Source: Tragulus kanchil
Taxonomy: Eukaryota; Chordata; Mammalia; Artiodactyla; Tragulidae
Length of the DNA stretch: 64,000 nt
Reading direction: 5' to 3'
NCBI GenBank assembly: GCA_022376925.1
Contig: JAIOJX010000032.1
Span: 173,563,979-173,627,978, forward strand
Shown: positions 1 to 11,740 of the stretch, in pieces
Position numbering within the stretch: position 1 is the stretch's first letter
Layout of the letters: each line of letters begins with the position of its first letter
Notes under the pieces: model-generated
Database searches by the model: none
What the model was told of the DNA's origin: nothing
The model's input: the letters and a program-made list of their open reading frames with translations, nothing else
Program-made: the position numbers and the translations under genes

Positions 1-110
1 AATGGGCATGAGTGTGAACAGTCTCTGGGAGATAGTGAAGGACAGAGAAGCCTAGTGGGCTGCAGTCCACGGGGTTGCAAAGAGTTGGACACGACTGAGC
101 GATAATAACA
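1..110 (+). mobile_element. BovB LINE 3' terminal fragment
   Basis: The 3' end of a BovB (RTE-clade) retrotransposon enters from the left edge. The 'gggagatagtgaaggacag' block, the 'ggttgcaaagagttggac' block and the 'acgactgagcga' ending are the conserved BovB/Bov-A terminus. Only the tail is in the window. Confidence 0.85.
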
Positions 111-118
111 GCCCTCAG

Positions 119-345
119 GGGCTTCCCCAGTGGCACTAGTGGTAAAGACCCCACCTGCAAACGCAGGAGACATAAGAGACACAAGAGACGTGGCTTGTAT
201 CCCTGGGTCCAGGAGATCCCCCGGAGGAGGACACGGCTAACCACCCCGTATTCTTGCGTGGAGGATCCCGTGGACAGAGGAGCCTGGCAGGCTACAGTCC
301 ATGGGGCCACGAAGAGTCGGAGACAACTGAAGCAAGTTAGCACGC
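119..345 (+). mobile_element. Bov-tA SINE
   Basis: A tRNA-like head ('ggggcttccccagtgg') is followed by a Bov-A body ending in 'gaagagtcggagacaactga'. It is diverged and carries a short internal expansion ('ataagagacacaagagac'). Confidence 0.85.
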
Positions 346-1760
346 ACACATAGCGCTCAGTGTAAAAGGGCTCTCGTTGTGGCTTGGAAATTTACCAAAT
401 TAGCAAATTAATTAATCCACCAGGACTGCTGTTGAGATGCCTGAGGTTTCGTCTGTAGGTGATCACTGACATCATGTCCTACTTCTTTTTCAGTTTTGAT
501 GGCCTTTACTTGTTCAGAGTTCCTACTTGACCTTGATCGTGGACATGGTTTGGGGGTTCCAGGCCTTGGAAGGCCCACCAGCTGCAGAGGTGCTCAGTCA
601 GGCAGACGTGAGCAGCAGCAAGTGCAGATGGGTCACCCATGCGGGGCCGGGTCTGGCCTGACTGTGCCCTTTGTCACACAGATGACATCCGTGAGGTCTT
701 CTGGCCTCGTCTCTGTCTCCTTGGCTGTGACCTGAGAGCCTGCAGGATCAGTACACTTCTTTGGTACCCACTCACTGTCAGTGGTCAAGCCTCTGCCACT
801 CACCTCCCAGCTGCTGGGCTGGTTTTAGGGCTCATCCGCACAAGCCAAACCCTGTGCTCACCTGCACACACAACCCATTTGCTAGCCAGATTTTCTTAAA
901 GGGATCTGCCATATCAGCGATCATTTTGTATCTCTGGAGTAAGTGGATTACTGGCAGTTAAAAGCAGGATCGAGCACTGATTCTGTTCTTTGTCAACCAG
1001 GACGCAGTTTCTCAACACGGGAGCTCCTTGTGCAAGTGTGTCTACATTGGGGCCCAGCTGCTCGTGTCTTACCCATCACTTTTCCTCTTGTGACACAGGT
1101 GTTGTGGCTGGGAGGCCCGGCAGGGCGCGGTCATGGCGGGGCCAGTAGCTGCCCCTCAGGGAAAGGATGGTCCCAGGAAGAGGACGAGCAAGGTCTCCTG
1201 TCTCCACATCCTCAAGAGTCGCCAGCCGCCTCCCTGGCACTCACGGACAGCTTCCTCTGGAGGGAGAGGGTGAGGTGCAGGGGAAGGCCTGGCCTGGTGT
1301 CTTCCTCCCTGAGGGACGGATTGAGGGTGTCCTTGCCCTGTTTTTAGTGAACAGGTACTCTGGCAAGGACGCGATGGAGCATTGCCTGCACCTCTTCCTA
1401 GTGACTGTCTGACCAGGTCACCGCAGAGGCAGAGCTGCCCACCGAGGCTGAAGCCATCGGTCCGTGACGTCCCTCTCTGTCGTCTCCTGTCGTCTCCCGT
1501 CCTCTCCGCGCTCATGGAAGACCCAGCACTTAAACCGCTCTCTCCCGATCCCGAGCCAGCCCAGGCCCTGTGTCGTCTGGGTCACAGCAGCCTCTTTCCA
1601 CCCTGGCCTCCGAAACTCCAGTGACCTTCCCACCAGTGCCTCCGGTAACTCCCGCCTCTCCGGCCGTCGCATCCTGGTCCTCGTCATTCCTGGGAGTGCT
1701 GCCACACGTGGAGCGTTAGCTCTCAGCATCTCTCCAGCTCTCGCCCCGTCTTCCCCGCTA
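346..1760. other. Intergenic single-copy sequence
   Basis: No recognisable repeat or coding exon was seen on either strand. Open frames here (up to about 140 codons) overlap in several registers, are proline/arginine/serine-rich and lack any family signature, so they look like chance frames in GC-rich DNA. Confidence 0.5.
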
Positions 1761-3270
1761 CCCCTTCCTTTCAGCCTCAGACCTTCAGCGCTGTGACCCC
1801 TCATTCCAGCCCAGCCCAGCCCTCCACGAGCAGCCACCTGCATCCTCGGGCTCCCTCGCTGCTTAGGACGATGGCACCTCCCTGCTGTGCCGGCTCCCTT
1901 CCGAGGCTCTGGGATCTTCTGGCGGAATCACCACTCGTGTGTAGATTTCTGCTGTGACTTGTGGTCCCCACATCGCCCGAGTGCTTGATGTCGTTTTTCA
2001 CTTTTTGCTGATCCTGGCTCCAGCCCCCACTCCACCATTTTGCTCAGCGAATTCTCTAAATTACTTTCCTCAGAGCTCATAAGAAGTCTGTGTCCTCCTC
2101 TCCATTCACCCCCCTGCCCTCGGTCCCCCTGCTCCGTCTCCTACCGCAGGACAGTTGGAGGATCGGCGTCCGCTCCCTCAGACACTGGAGGCCCCTCCGT
2201 AGCCGCTTCCGCTCCCGGCTGAGCCCGTGTCCTGTCTGCCTGGACTCCCTGCTTCCCTTCCTCACAGCCCTGCGCCCTCCGGGGTCCTCTCCCAGGGACC
2301 CGTGCCTCCCTGGCTCTCTCCAGGTGAAGCCTCTCCTGCTGTTTAGAGCAAGGCGCTGTTCTCTTGACCCTTTGTCACCTGGCGCCACTGCCCACCTTCG
2401 GCCCCAGCCAGGCCTCCCGAGCCCCGGCCTGGCTGGCAGGCTCCGCTGCATTCTCACCCTGCCTCGCACGTGAGGTGACCAGCTGCTCAGTCCCCAGATC
2501 CCCGCCTTGGCGCTGCCCCTTCCTTTCAGCCTCAGACCTTCAGCGCTGTGACCCCTCATTCCAGCCCAGCCCAGCCCTCCACGAGCAGCCACCTGCATCC
2601 TCGGGCTCCCTCGCTGCTTAGGACGATGGCACCTCCCTGCTGTGCCGGCTCCCTTCCGAGGCTCTGGGATCTTCTGGCGGAATCACCACTCGTGTGTAGA
2701 TTTCTGCTGTGACTTGTGGTCCCCACATCGCCCGAGTGCTTGATGTCGTTTTTCACTTTTTGCTGATCCTGGCTCCAGCCCCCACTCCACCATTTTGCTC
2801 AGCGAATTCTCTAAATTACTTTCCTCAGAGCTCATAAGAAGTCTGTGTCCTCCTCTCCATTCACCCCCCTGCCCTCGGTCCCCCTGCTCCGTCTCCTACC
2901 GCAGGACAGTTGGAGGATCGGCGTCCGCTCCCTCAGACACTGGAGGCCCCTCCGTAGCCGCTTCCGCTCCCGGCTGAGCCCGTGTCCTGTCTGCCTGGAC
3001 TCCCTGCTTCCCTTCCTCACAGCCCTGCGCCCTCCGGGGTCCTCTCCCAGGGACCCGTGCCTCCCTGGCTCTCTCCAGGTGAAGCCTCTCCTGCTGTTTA
3101 GAGCAAGGCGCTGTTCTCTTGACCCTTTGTCACCTGGCGCCACTGCCCACCTTCGGCCCCAGCCAGGCCTCCCGAGCCCCGGCCTGGCTGGCAGGCTCCG
3201 CTGCATTCTCACCCTGCCTCGCACGTGAGGTGACCAGCTGCTCAGTCCCCAGATCCCCGCCTTGGCGCTG
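1761..3270. repeat. Tandem duplication A (755 bp x2)
   Basis: Positions 1761-2515 recur directly as 2516-3270. Both copies start 'ccccttcctttcagcctcag' and end 'agatccccgccttggcgctg', and I saw no difference between them. The content is pyrimidine-rich single-copy DNA. This is the only unit clearly shorter than about 1 kb in the series. Confidence 0.95.
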
Positions 3271-4275
3271 CTGTCTTGTTCCTCCATCTGTTCTGTCTTC
3301 TTGGTTGTGGCTTCCTGGCCTCTGTCCCTTCTCTGCCCTCCGTGTGCTCTCCTGCCCATCCCTCTCTGTGGCCTCAGCAGCCGCGTGCAGCTGACCGTTC
3401 TCAGCTGCGTCTCTGGTTTGATTCTCCCCAGAGCCCTAGATCCCCCTGCACGGTCCCCGCCTGGGCGTCCCACGGGCTCTGCCTGCCACCCTCCTCCTCT
3501 CGGCCCCTGCCTCCTCACCAGTCACACCTACTTACCCGGGACCAAAATCTGGAAATCATCTCGACTCCCCCGGCTCCGTAACCCATCCCCGTGTGGCCGT
3601 CAAGGCCTCCCAAGTATTTCTCAGACCAGCTTCTCTCCATCCCTGCAATTTCTGCCTTGCTGCAGGCCCTGGCCTCTCTCACCTAAACCTTTGCCAGCAA
3701 GCCGTGCGCCCGGCCTCCCGCCCCCTTTCCGGAGGTTTTCTAACCTGTGGTGGGACCTCATCACTCCACTGGAAACAGGATGGAGCTGCTCCTCGGCCGG
3801 CCACTTCTAAACGCTCAGCCTCCCTTTCCCACCCTTCCACCGCCCCAGCCACACGCGCCACAGCGGTTCGTGCCTCTGTGTTCAGGCTGTCCGTCCTCTG
3901 CCCGGGGAGATCCCTCCTGCGGCCCGCCCCGTCTCTCCTCTTCCAGAGCAGCTCAGACGACGTCTCTAGGAAGCCGCCTTGGAAGGGTCTTTCCGTAGCA
4001 CTCAGCCCAGAGGTCTTCCTCCGTTACCGTGAAAGTGACTGGACGGGCTTTGCTCCTCCACAAAGCTGCACCTTCCTTGAGGGCAGGGATGTTTCTCTTC
4101 TGCTTCCAGCCTCAGGGTGGACCAGGGCCAACCCAAGGCAGAGAGCACCGGTAGGCCCTATCTGAGCAGAACCCTGCCCAGCCCCCGCGACGCTCCTCCC
4201 TGGGTCCTGCGCCCTCCCCCACGCTCAGCCCTGAGGCCCACAACCACCACGTGGGGAGAGAGTCCGATGAAGAAC
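3271..4275. other. Pyrimidine-rich intergenic sequence
   Basis: C/T-rich DNA without a recognised repeat. The long open frames on both strands (up to about 190 codons) have low-complexity Pro/Ser/Arg composition and no domain, so no gene is called. Confidence 0.5.
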
Positions 4276-4375
4276 AGGTACACGTCTGTGTGTAACTGAG
4301 CCACTGCAGTGCACCTGGAACTACCGCAGCATTAAGTAGCCGTACTCCAGGATAAAATAAGGAGTTTTTTTAAAA
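4276..4375 (+). mobile_element. L1 3' UTR fragment
   Basis: It matches the artiodactyl L1 3' end: 'gtgtaactgagccactgcag', then 'gcacctggaactaccgcagc', then 'gtactccaggataaaataa'. It is diverged and short. The same module lies in the opposite orientation at 41478-41757. Confidence 0.7.
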
Positions 4376-4459
4376 GTCCCAGCTCCTTAGCTGGGCTTTA
4401 GGGACACGTGGCCCATCCGGGGAGAAAAAAAGGACGGTTTGATCAGACAGACCCGGATA

Positions 4460-4530
4460 TGAATGTTTGTTCCACTGTTTATTAGCTCAGTGATCTCAGG
4501 TGAGTTTTTTGACCTCTGGACTGGTTTCTT
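4460..4530 (+). mobile_element. MIR SINE fragment
   Basis: The MIR core is visible: 'actgtttattagctcagtga', then a degenerate 'tctcaggtgagttttttgac', then 'ctctggactgg'. Old and partial. Confidence 0.6.
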
Positions 4531-4603
4531 TTTTTTTTTTTTTAAGTCTTCCTTGTTTATCCAAAACTAAATTTAACTAGGTGTCCTATATTTTGTCTGG
4601 CAG

Positions 4604-4848
4604 CCTCACCATGGAATGCTGTTCAGTGCTAAGTTGCTTTAGTCGTGTCTGACTCTGTGTGACCCCATGGCGTGCAGCCCACCAGGCTCCTCTGTCCATG
4701 GGAGTCTCCAGGCAGGAGTACTGGAGTGGGTGGCCACGCCCTCCTCCAGGGGATCTTCCCGACCCAGGGATCGAACCCTCGTCTCTTAGGTCTGCTGCAC
4801 AGGCAGGTGGGCTCTTGATCACTGAGCCACCAGGAGAGCCCTCACCAT
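4604..4848 (-). mobile_element. Bov-tA SINE with 9-bp target-site duplication
   Basis: The Bov-A body lies at the left ('gctttagtcgtgtctgactc') and the tRNA-like head at the right ('ctgagccaccaggagagccc'). It is flanked by the direct repeat 'cctcaccat' at 4604-4612 and 4840-4848. Confidence 0.9.
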
Positions 4849-4899
4849 AGTGATCCCCCACTTTTTAGTCGTCTTCTTTTTTCTCCCTTACATTTTTTT

Positions 4900-5022
4900 T
4901 AACTTAATCTTTTTTTTCTTTTTTCTTTTTTTTTGGCTGCATTGCTGCCATTCCCCCAGCAGGTTTTGGCCCTGGCAGTGAAAGCCCAGAATCCTGACCA
5001 CCAGGGTACCAGGAAACTCCCT
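4900..5022 (-). mobile_element. tRNA-derived SINE (ART2/CHR type), truncated
   Basis: A T-rich start, then 'tttggctgcattgctgcc', ending in the inverted SINE head 'gaccaccagggtaccaggaa'. Its right end (4968-5022) recurs at 6079-6133 because duplication B begins inside it. Confidence 0.7.
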
Positions 5023-5111
5023 TTGGGCCGGATTCTTGATCTGTAAGAAATCCTGTTCACAACTGTCATGATGTGTGATTGAAATGGTCCATACAGAGCT
5101 CCTGGCGCATG

Positions 5112-5325
5112 TGGGTGTGGGTGTGAGAGTCTCTCAGTCGTGTCTGACTCTGCGACCCCAGGGCTGCAGCCCACCAGGCTCCTCTGTCCACGGGATTCTC
5201 CAGGCAAGAAGACAAGTGGGTTGGTGTGCCCTCCTCCGGGGGATCTTCCCGTCCCAAGGACTGAACCCAGATTTCTTTGCATTTCAGGCAGATTCTTTAC
5301 CACGTGAGCCACTAGGTAAGCCCCT
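5112..5325 (-). mobile_element. Bov-tA SINE (also at 6223-6436)
   Basis: Inverted Bov-tA: 'tctctcagtcgtgtctgact' to 'cacgtgagccactaggtaag'. The copy at 6223-6436 is the same insertion repeated by duplication B. Confidence 0.9.
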
Positions 5326-5399
5326 TGGCATGTAATAGGTACTAAATAAATTTCCTCATCTGTGACTGTTTTTCTCTCTGCCTTCTGCTCCATCCTGAC

Positions 5400-5775
5400 C
5401 CCTTCTCCCACATCAGCTTCACAGACGTGTCTTTGTTGGGGTAAATGCCCCTCGTTCTCCACGCCTTTGTTCACCCTCACTTCATTACGGAATGCCATCC
5501 TCACACCTCTCAGCCTCTCTGCTCAGTTCTGATCCTGCCTCAGGGCATCCCCGTGCCTCCAGTTCCAGACAGCCCCCTCCTGATCTTCTGTTTCCCTAGA
5601 GCGTGTAGAAGTCCACGTGCTATCCTGTTCAGTTAACTGGCTTTCACTGTAATTACTTGTAGACAGCTCCTGTGTTGAAAGCTCCTGGAAGACAAGAATG
5701 TTCTCCTTTTTTGCAACTGTTCTTGCATCTGAGTGCTCAGGGCCTGAAACATCCTAAGTTTAAATAAACGATGGT
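5400..5775 (+). mobile_element. L2 LINE 3' fragment (also at 6511-6886)
   Basis: The order of motifs is typical of an L2 3' end: a C/T-rich stretch, 'agacagctcctgtgttgaaa', 'gctcctggaagacaagaatg', then 'gggcctgaaacatc' and 'ttaaataaacgatgg'. Strongly diverged. Confidence 0.55.
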
Positions 5776-5883
5776 TTACTTGAATGCAGGATAGGGGGAA
5801 AGAAAATTGCTGCTTTACAGGCTAAGCAGTGTGGCAGTCTTAAAGTATTGAAACTCTCAGGAATTCTGACTTTAGCTTACTTT

Positions 5884-6078
5884 GCTGTTCAGTCACTGAG
5901 TCGTGTCCAGTTCTTTGCAACGCCATGGACTGCAGCATGCCAGGCTCCCCTGTCCTTTACCATCTCCCAGAGCTTGCTCAAACTTACTGTGTAGATCATT
6001 GTAGTTCATTGTGTAGATGGCATCCAACCATCTCATCCTCTGTCACCGCCTTCTGCCCTCAGTCTTTCTCAGCATCAG
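5884..6078 (-). mobile_element. BovB fragment cut by duplication junction B
   Basis: Inverted BovB 3' end ('gttcagtcactgagtcgtgt' to 'cagtctttctcagcatca') that stops abruptly at 6078, where copy 2 of duplication B begins. The uninterrupted version continues past 7189. Confidence 0.85.
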
Positions 6079-6994
6079 GGCCCTGGCAGTGAAAGCCCAG
6101 AATCCTGACCACCAGGGTACCAGGAAACTCCCTTTGGGCCGGATTCTTGATCTGTAAGAAATCCTGTTCACAACTGTCATGATGTGTGATTGAAATGGTC
6201 CATACAGAGCTCCTGGCGCATGTGGGTGTGGGTGTGAGAGTCTCTCAGTCGTGTCTGACTCTGCGACCCCAGGGCTGCAGCCCACCAGGCTCCTCTGTCC
6301 ACGGGATTCTCCAGGCAAGAAGACAAGTGGGTTGGTGTGCCCTCCTACGGGGGATCTTCCCGTCCCAAGGACTGAACCCAGATTTCTTTGCATTTCAGGC
6401 AGATTCTTTACCACGTGAGCCACTAGGTAAGCCCCTTGGCATGTAATAGGTACTAAATAAATTTCCTCATCTGTGACTGTTTTTCTCTCTGCCTTCTGCT
6501 CCATCCTGACCCCTTCTCCCACATCAGCTTCACAGACGTGTCTTTGTTGGGGTAAATGCCCCTCGTTCTCCACGCCTTTGTTCACCCTCACTTCATTACG
6601 GAATGCCATCCTCACACCTCTCAGCCTCTCTGCTCAGTTCTGATCCTGCCTCAGGGCATCCCCGTGCCTCCAGTTCCAGACAGCCCCCTCCTGATCTTCT
6701 GTTTCCCTAGAGCGTGTAGAAGTCCACGTGCTATCCTGTTCAGTTAACTGGCTTTCACTGTAATTACTTGTAGACAGCTCCTGTGTTGAAAGCTCCTGGA
6801 AGACAAGAATGTTCTCCTTTTTTGCAACTGTTCTTGCATCTGAGTGCTCAGGGCCTGAAACATCCTAAGTTTAAATAAACGATGGTTTACTTGAATGCAG
6901 GATAGGGGGAAAGAAAATTGCTGCTTTACAGGCTAAGCAGTGTGGCAGTCTTAAAGTATTGAAACTCTCAGGAATTCTGACTTTAGCTTACTTT

Positions 6995-7750
6995 GCTGTT
7001 CAGTCACTGAGTCGTGTCCAGTTCTTTGCAACGCCATGGACTGCAGCATGCCAGGCTCCCCTGTCCTTTACCATCTCCCAGAGCTTGCTCAAACTTACTG
7101 TGTAGATCATTGTAGTTCATTGTGTAGATGGCATCCAACCATCTCATCCTCTGTCACCGCCTTCTGCCCTCAGTCTTTCTCAGCATCAGGGCCTTTTCCA
7201 TTGAGTCGGCTCTTTCCACCTGGCCAGAGTGTTGGAGCTTCACCATCAGTCCTTCCAATGAATATTGAGAGTTGACTTCCTTTAGGATGGACTGGGGTTT
7301 GAGCTCCTTGCTGTCCAAGGGACTCTCCAGAGTTCTCCAGCTCAAAAGCATCAGTTCTTTGGTGCGCAGCCTTCTTTTTTTTTTTTTTTTTTAAAGTTTT
7401 GCGGTTTTGTGGGGGGGTGGGCGGGGGGTGGCCACTTCTATTGGTCTTTCATTTATTTCCATCTTTGGTCTTTTGGCCTGTGTGGGCCTCCCACCACAGA
7501 GTACTGGCTCTGGGCACATGCGCTCCAGAGCTCCGGCTTGGTAGTTGGACACATCAGTGCTCCGCGGCACGTGGGATCTTCCCAGGCCAGGGATCGAACC
7601 GGCGCCCCTTGCACTGCAAGGCGGTGTCCTTACCCACTGGACCACCAGGGAAGCCCGGTGTTGAGCCTTCTTTATGGTCCAGCTTTCACATTCCTACATG
7701 ACTACTGGAAAAATCATAGCTTTGACTATGTAGACCTTTGTTAGCTTACT
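6995..7750 (-). mobile_element. BovB LINE 3' region, interrupted by a SINE
   Basis: Inverted BovB from the 3' terminus (about 6995) into the end of the reverse-transcriptase ORF. The minus-strand reading is recognisable ('TLESPLDSKELKPQSILKEV') but broken by frameshifts and stops. A young SINE splits it at 7378-7663, and BovB resumes with 'gagccttctttatggtccag'. Confidence 0.88.
7368..7673 (-). mobile_element. Young SINE subfamily copy in BovB
   Basis: Inverted tRNA-type SINE: T-rich tail, GC-rich segment, body with 'ctccagagctccggcttgg', head 'ggaccaccagggaagcccgg'. Target-site duplication 'agccttcttt' at 7368-7377 and 7664-7673 shows it landed in an existing BovB. Confidence 0.92.
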
Positions 7751-7903
7751 TGTCCTTAAGATTTTTTTGAGTAGTATGAATTTCCACACGTGCAAACAAG
7801 TAAAATGTCTGGAAATTCGACGCAGTTCTAGGAAGTTCAAACGGTGAAAAATCATTAGTTTATCATGTGGAAAAAAATAAAGACTATATCTTCTCCCACA
7901 CTA
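7751..7903. other. AT-rich intergenic sequence
   Basis: No recognised element; AT-rich DNA leading up to the mariner MITE. Confidence 0.4.
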
Positions 7904-7981
7904 TTGGTTTGGTGAAAAAGATCGTCAGATTGTTCTGTAACGTCTTACGGAAAACTTGAATGAACTTCTTGGCCAGCCCCA
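7904..7981. mobile_element. Mariner-derived MITE with TA duplication
   Basis: A 78-bp near-palindrome. The left end 'ttggtttggtgaaaaagatc' pairs with the inverted right end 'gaacttcttggccagcccca'. TA flanks both sides (7902-7903 and 7982-7983), the mariner/Tc1 target. There is no transposase; this is a MADE-like internal-deletion derivative. Confidence 0.75.
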
Positions 7982-7983
7982 TA

Positions 7984-8470
7984 CCTGAAAGTGTATATTT
8001 CTAATTATTTCTCAAAAGCATATTCAAAATCAAAACTCTTCAAGGAGACCATGCTTTGGAAAAATAACCTTTTTTTGACCTGCATGGTCTAAGCTCACAC
8101 AGTCCTCCAGCCCTCTCAAAGCAGACATTACTACGGCAAGCAGAGAGTGGCCGCCTCAACAGAGAGACCACAGCCAGACCCTTCCTGTCGAAGTCGATGC
8201 TGTGTTACCTACGGAGTGATGCAGTGAGCAGCAGGTTGCGGCGCGCATTGCAGGCAGACAGCGGCGTTCTGGGGATGGGCTCCCGTGCGTCTCCTCCAGC
8301 TACTGGATTAGTAGTTTCCTTTGGATGCAATCTACTCATCCTTTTTTTCTCTCTCTCCAAACCCCTGAATTCTAGATGCAGAGGCTCCCGGGTGAGAGAC
8401 TCAAGCCTCATCACTTCCGGCTCCACCCAAAGTGGATACGGCCACACTCATCTGTGACTTCCCGCTTTCA
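7984..8470. other. Intergenic single-copy sequence
   Basis: No repeat family or exon was recognised. A few CpGs cluster around 8215-8300. Confidence 0.4.
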
Positions 8471-8672
8471 AGATTCTATAGAGCTGGGGCTTCCCTTGTG
8501 GCTCAGTGGATAAGAACCCGTCTGCCAATGCAGGAGACACGGGTTCGAGCCCTGATCCGGGAAGATCCCACATACCGCAGAGCAGCTAAACCCACACATC
8601 AACAAAGACCCAGCACAGCCAAAAATAAATAAGTAAAAGTTTAAAAAAAAAAAAAAAAGATTCTATAGAGCT
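8471..8672 (+). mobile_element. tRNA-derived SINE with 15-bp target-site duplication
   Basis: Head 'ggggcttcccttgtggctca', A/B-box-like 'cgggttcgagccc', tail 'aagacccagcacagcc' and poly(A). Flanked by 'agattctatagagct' at 8471-8485 and 8658-8672. It lacks the Bov-A body. Confidence 0.93.
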
Positions 8673-9541
8673 CCTCCCCGTCAGGGTTCAGAGCTGCCTG
8701 CCAGCCCCTTACTTTGAAATGTGTGTAGCTCTTAAATCGCCCCTCCGCATCCTCTATTCCGACTGGGTTTCTTCACTAGGATCCAAGTGTAGTCACTTGG
8801 CTATCTCAGACCAGGAGGAATAGGTAACCCTTCATCAGGTTGGCGGAGTCTGCCAAGGCGCCTATGGAGAGGGGAGGTGTCCTGACGGTCCTTCCCACCA
8901 GCTCGATATTAGCAGCGGCCTGTCACGTAGCCATAAACTGGGGAGTACGTCATAAGTCCCTTCTAGAAACAGCCTCGAGGAGTGGTTGAGTGTGTGGCTG
9001 TCCATCACACGAATGCACGCGTGTGCATTTGTTTAGCAGAAGACCTTGGGTTTCCCTGGCGTCCATGTCTGGCCAACAACCTCCCTCCTGCCCGCATCCA
9101 GTGCCCAGTCCTTACAGAGCCCTGGACTTTTCTTGAGGTAACAGGGAGAGATCTGATCTTCGGGGATAAGGGGTGAGATGACCTTAGTTCCCAGGTGAAG
9201 TCAGGGTGGGCCACACCTCCAAGGCCGTCTTGCTTCCTTTAGCCAGCGATGGATCTGAGGAGCTGGGGCGAACAGGATCCAGGTCTGGCCCATGAAACGT
9301 TGGGGAAATGTGTGTTACGTCTCCCCTAAGAGAAAGCCCCAAGAGATGACAGCCCCTCTTCTTTCCTGCCCAGAGACTGGCATGATAGCCAGGAGCGTGT
9401 CGCTGTCTTGTGACTGTGAGGAAAGGCGAAGGGACCTGTGGAGCCTGTGGTCAAGTGGGCCCTGTGCAGCCATGAGCCCACTGAGCTGGTGTAAACCCCG
9501 GTCCCGGGTGCGAGGACCTCGCGGGGCCTGTCCTTGACCTG
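8673..9541. other. Intergenic single-copy sequence
   Basis: No repeat or exon recognised. Open frames of 60-80 codons are unrelated to any family I know. Confidence 0.45.
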
Positions 9542-11740
9542 CCGCGGCCAAGGAGACTGGAAGGCGTTCCCTTGGGAGGAGAGGGGATGGGATCAGAGGG
9601 CTGTTGCTCCCGGGGTCTGCCGCGGGGTCTCGGGGGAGAGGGAGGAGCTGGGACTCGGGGATGGGCCTGTGCATGCTGTTGAGACAGTGCGCCAGAGACG
9701 CGGACCCTCCGTGAGTGCTGACTCTGGGAAATTTTATGTTAATATCCACAGAATGTTACTGTATACTGTATGTATTGATTTTTTAGTATTGTGGATGCTT
9801 TACTATGAAAAATGCTCATATAATAAGCAAACTGTAGCACACTGATGTATATATTATAACCGCAACTTTTGAGGGGAAAGGTACAGGAAAAAGTGGCTAG
9901 AAAATATGTCAAAATAGTGTCGTTTGCTTCTGGGGACAAGAATTTGGGCCAGTTGTGGTTTTTACTTTTACTTTATATTTGTGTGCAGGTATCACACGTA
10001 TGCATGCTTGCGTTTAGACGTTTCTCTTGCCGTGGTGAAAGGCGCCAGCGGCGCCCCAGCGCTGCGGCTCCGCCTGCGCCTCTGCTGTCCGCCCCGGGCG
10101 CGCTCCACCGGGTCAGCGGCGGACACGCTCCTGCCGAGCCTGGCTCCCCGCTCGGCTCCCCACGGCCCCTGGCGCCCACCGTTCCCTCTCCGTCTCTGAG
10201 AACTGGCCTCTTCTCGAGAACGTCCTTCCTACACGGACTCTCGCGGACTCTGTGCTCTCCGGTCGGGGCTGCTCCACCGCAGAGCGGCCTCCGTCCTCAT
10301 CCAGTCACAAGCAGGTCAGCCTTGCCTTCCTCTGGAAGGCTGAGTCATGGTCCATTGCGCGTGCGCGCGTGAGTGTGTATGTCACGTGTTACCAAGCCAT
10401 TCATGCCCTCTGTGGGTACTTGGGTTTCTTCCACATTTTAGGTGTTGCGAAGACTGCCGCTTGTGGACATGGCTGTACACAGAAACACGCATTTGACAAT
10501 CATGGTTTTCTTTTCTCTAATAGCAAATGAAGAAAAGCTTGTGGAAGCTGAATCATCTGTTTTGAATTTGTGCTATTTTTCCATCATCTCCCACTTGGTC
10601 TCAAATCTTTTGAATACTTCAGCCAGCTGTAACGAGTCCCTACCGCGGCCAAGGAGACTGGAAGGCGTTCCCTTGGGAGGAGAGGGATGGGATCAGAGGG
10701 CTGTTGCTCCCGGGGTCTGCCGGGGTCTCGGGGGAGAGGGAGGAGCTGGGACTCGGGGATGGGCCTGTGCATGCTGTTGAGACAGTGCGCCAGAGACGCG
10801 GACCCTCCGTGAGTGCTGACTCTGGGAAATTTTATGTTAATATCCACAGAATGTTACTGTATACTGTATGTATTGATTTTTTAGTATTGTGGATGCTTTA
10901 CTATGAAAAATGCTCATATAATAAGCAAACTGTAGCACACTGATGTATATATTATAACCGCAACTTTTGAGGGGAAAGGTACAGGAAAAAGTGGCTAGAA
11001 AATATGTCAAAATAGTGTCGTTTGCTTCTGGGGACAAGAATTTGGGCCAGTTGTGGTTTTTACTTTTACTTTATATTTGTGTGCAGGTATCACACGTATG
11101 CATGCTTGCGTTTAGACGTTTCTCTTGCCGTGGTGAAAGGCGCCAGCGGCGCCCCAGCGCTGCGGCTCCGCCTGCGCCTCTGCTGTCCGCCCCGGGCGCG
11201 CTCCACCGGGTCAGCGGCGGACACGCTCCTGCCGAGCCTGGCTCCCCGCTCGGCTCCCCACGGCCCCTGGCGCCCACCGTTCCCTCTCCGTCTCTGAGAA
11301 CTGGCCTCTTCTCGAGAACGTCCTTCCTACACGGACTCTCGCGGACTCTGTGCTCTCCGGTCGGGGCTGCTCCACCGCAGAGCGGCCTCCGTCCTCATCC
11401 AGTCACAAGCAGGTCAGCCTTGCCTTCCTCTGGAAGGCTGAGTCATGGTCCATTGTGCGTGCGCGCGTGAGTGTGTATGTCACGTGTTACCAAGCCATTC
11501 ATGCCCTCTGTGGGTACTTGGGTTTCTTCCACATTTTAGGTGTTGCGAAGACTGCCGCTTGTGGACATGGCTGTACACAGAAACACGCATTTGACAATCA
11601 TGGTTTTCTTTTCTCTAATAGCAAATGAAGAAAAGCTTGTGGAAGCTGAATCATCTGTTTTGAATTTGTGCTATTTTTCCATCATCTCCCACTTGGTCTC
11701 AAATCTTTTGAATACTTCAGCCAGCTGTAACGAGTCCCTA
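9542..11740. repeat. Tandem duplication C (about 1,100 bp x2)
   Basis: 9542-10642 recurs as 10643-11740. Differences are 'gaggggatgg'/'gagggatgg', 'ctgccgcggggtc'/'ctgccggggtc', and one C/T ('ccattgcgcg'/'ccattgtgcg'). The junction shares 'cc'. It overlaps duplication D, so about 10316-10642 also occurs at 11418-11740 and 12515-12837. Confidence 0.95.
10020..10290. promoter_or_regulatory. Small CpG-rich block (also at 11118-11388)
   Basis: A dense CpG cluster ('ggcgccagcggcgccccagc', 'gccccgggcgcgctccaccg') lies inside AT-rich flanks. It could be a small CpG island or exon, but no splice-supported ORF is evident. It appears twice only because of duplication C. Confidence 0.35.

Larger units (their letters stand above)
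4968..7189. repeat. Tandem duplication B (1,111 bp x2)
   Basis: 4968-6078 recurs as 6079-7189. One substitution was seen (c at about 5227, a at about 6338 in 'cctcctNcgggg'). The junction shares 'ggcc': 'ttttggccctgg' on the left, 'cagggccctgg' at the join, 'cagggccttttcc' after copy 2. It carries a SINE end, a Bov-tA, an L2 and part of a BovB; the BovB is cut off in copy 1 and intact after copy 2. Confidence 0.95.

Noticed and set aside
2832..3518. 228-codon minus-strand frame
   Set aside because: Arg/Gly-rich low-complexity frame spanning duplication A; no domain and no splice signals.
8517..8560. tRNA-like A/B-box sequences in SINEs, considered as tRNA genes
   Set aside because: All lie within SINE heads ('gggttcgagccc' and similar), lack a full cloverleaf and carry SINE tails.
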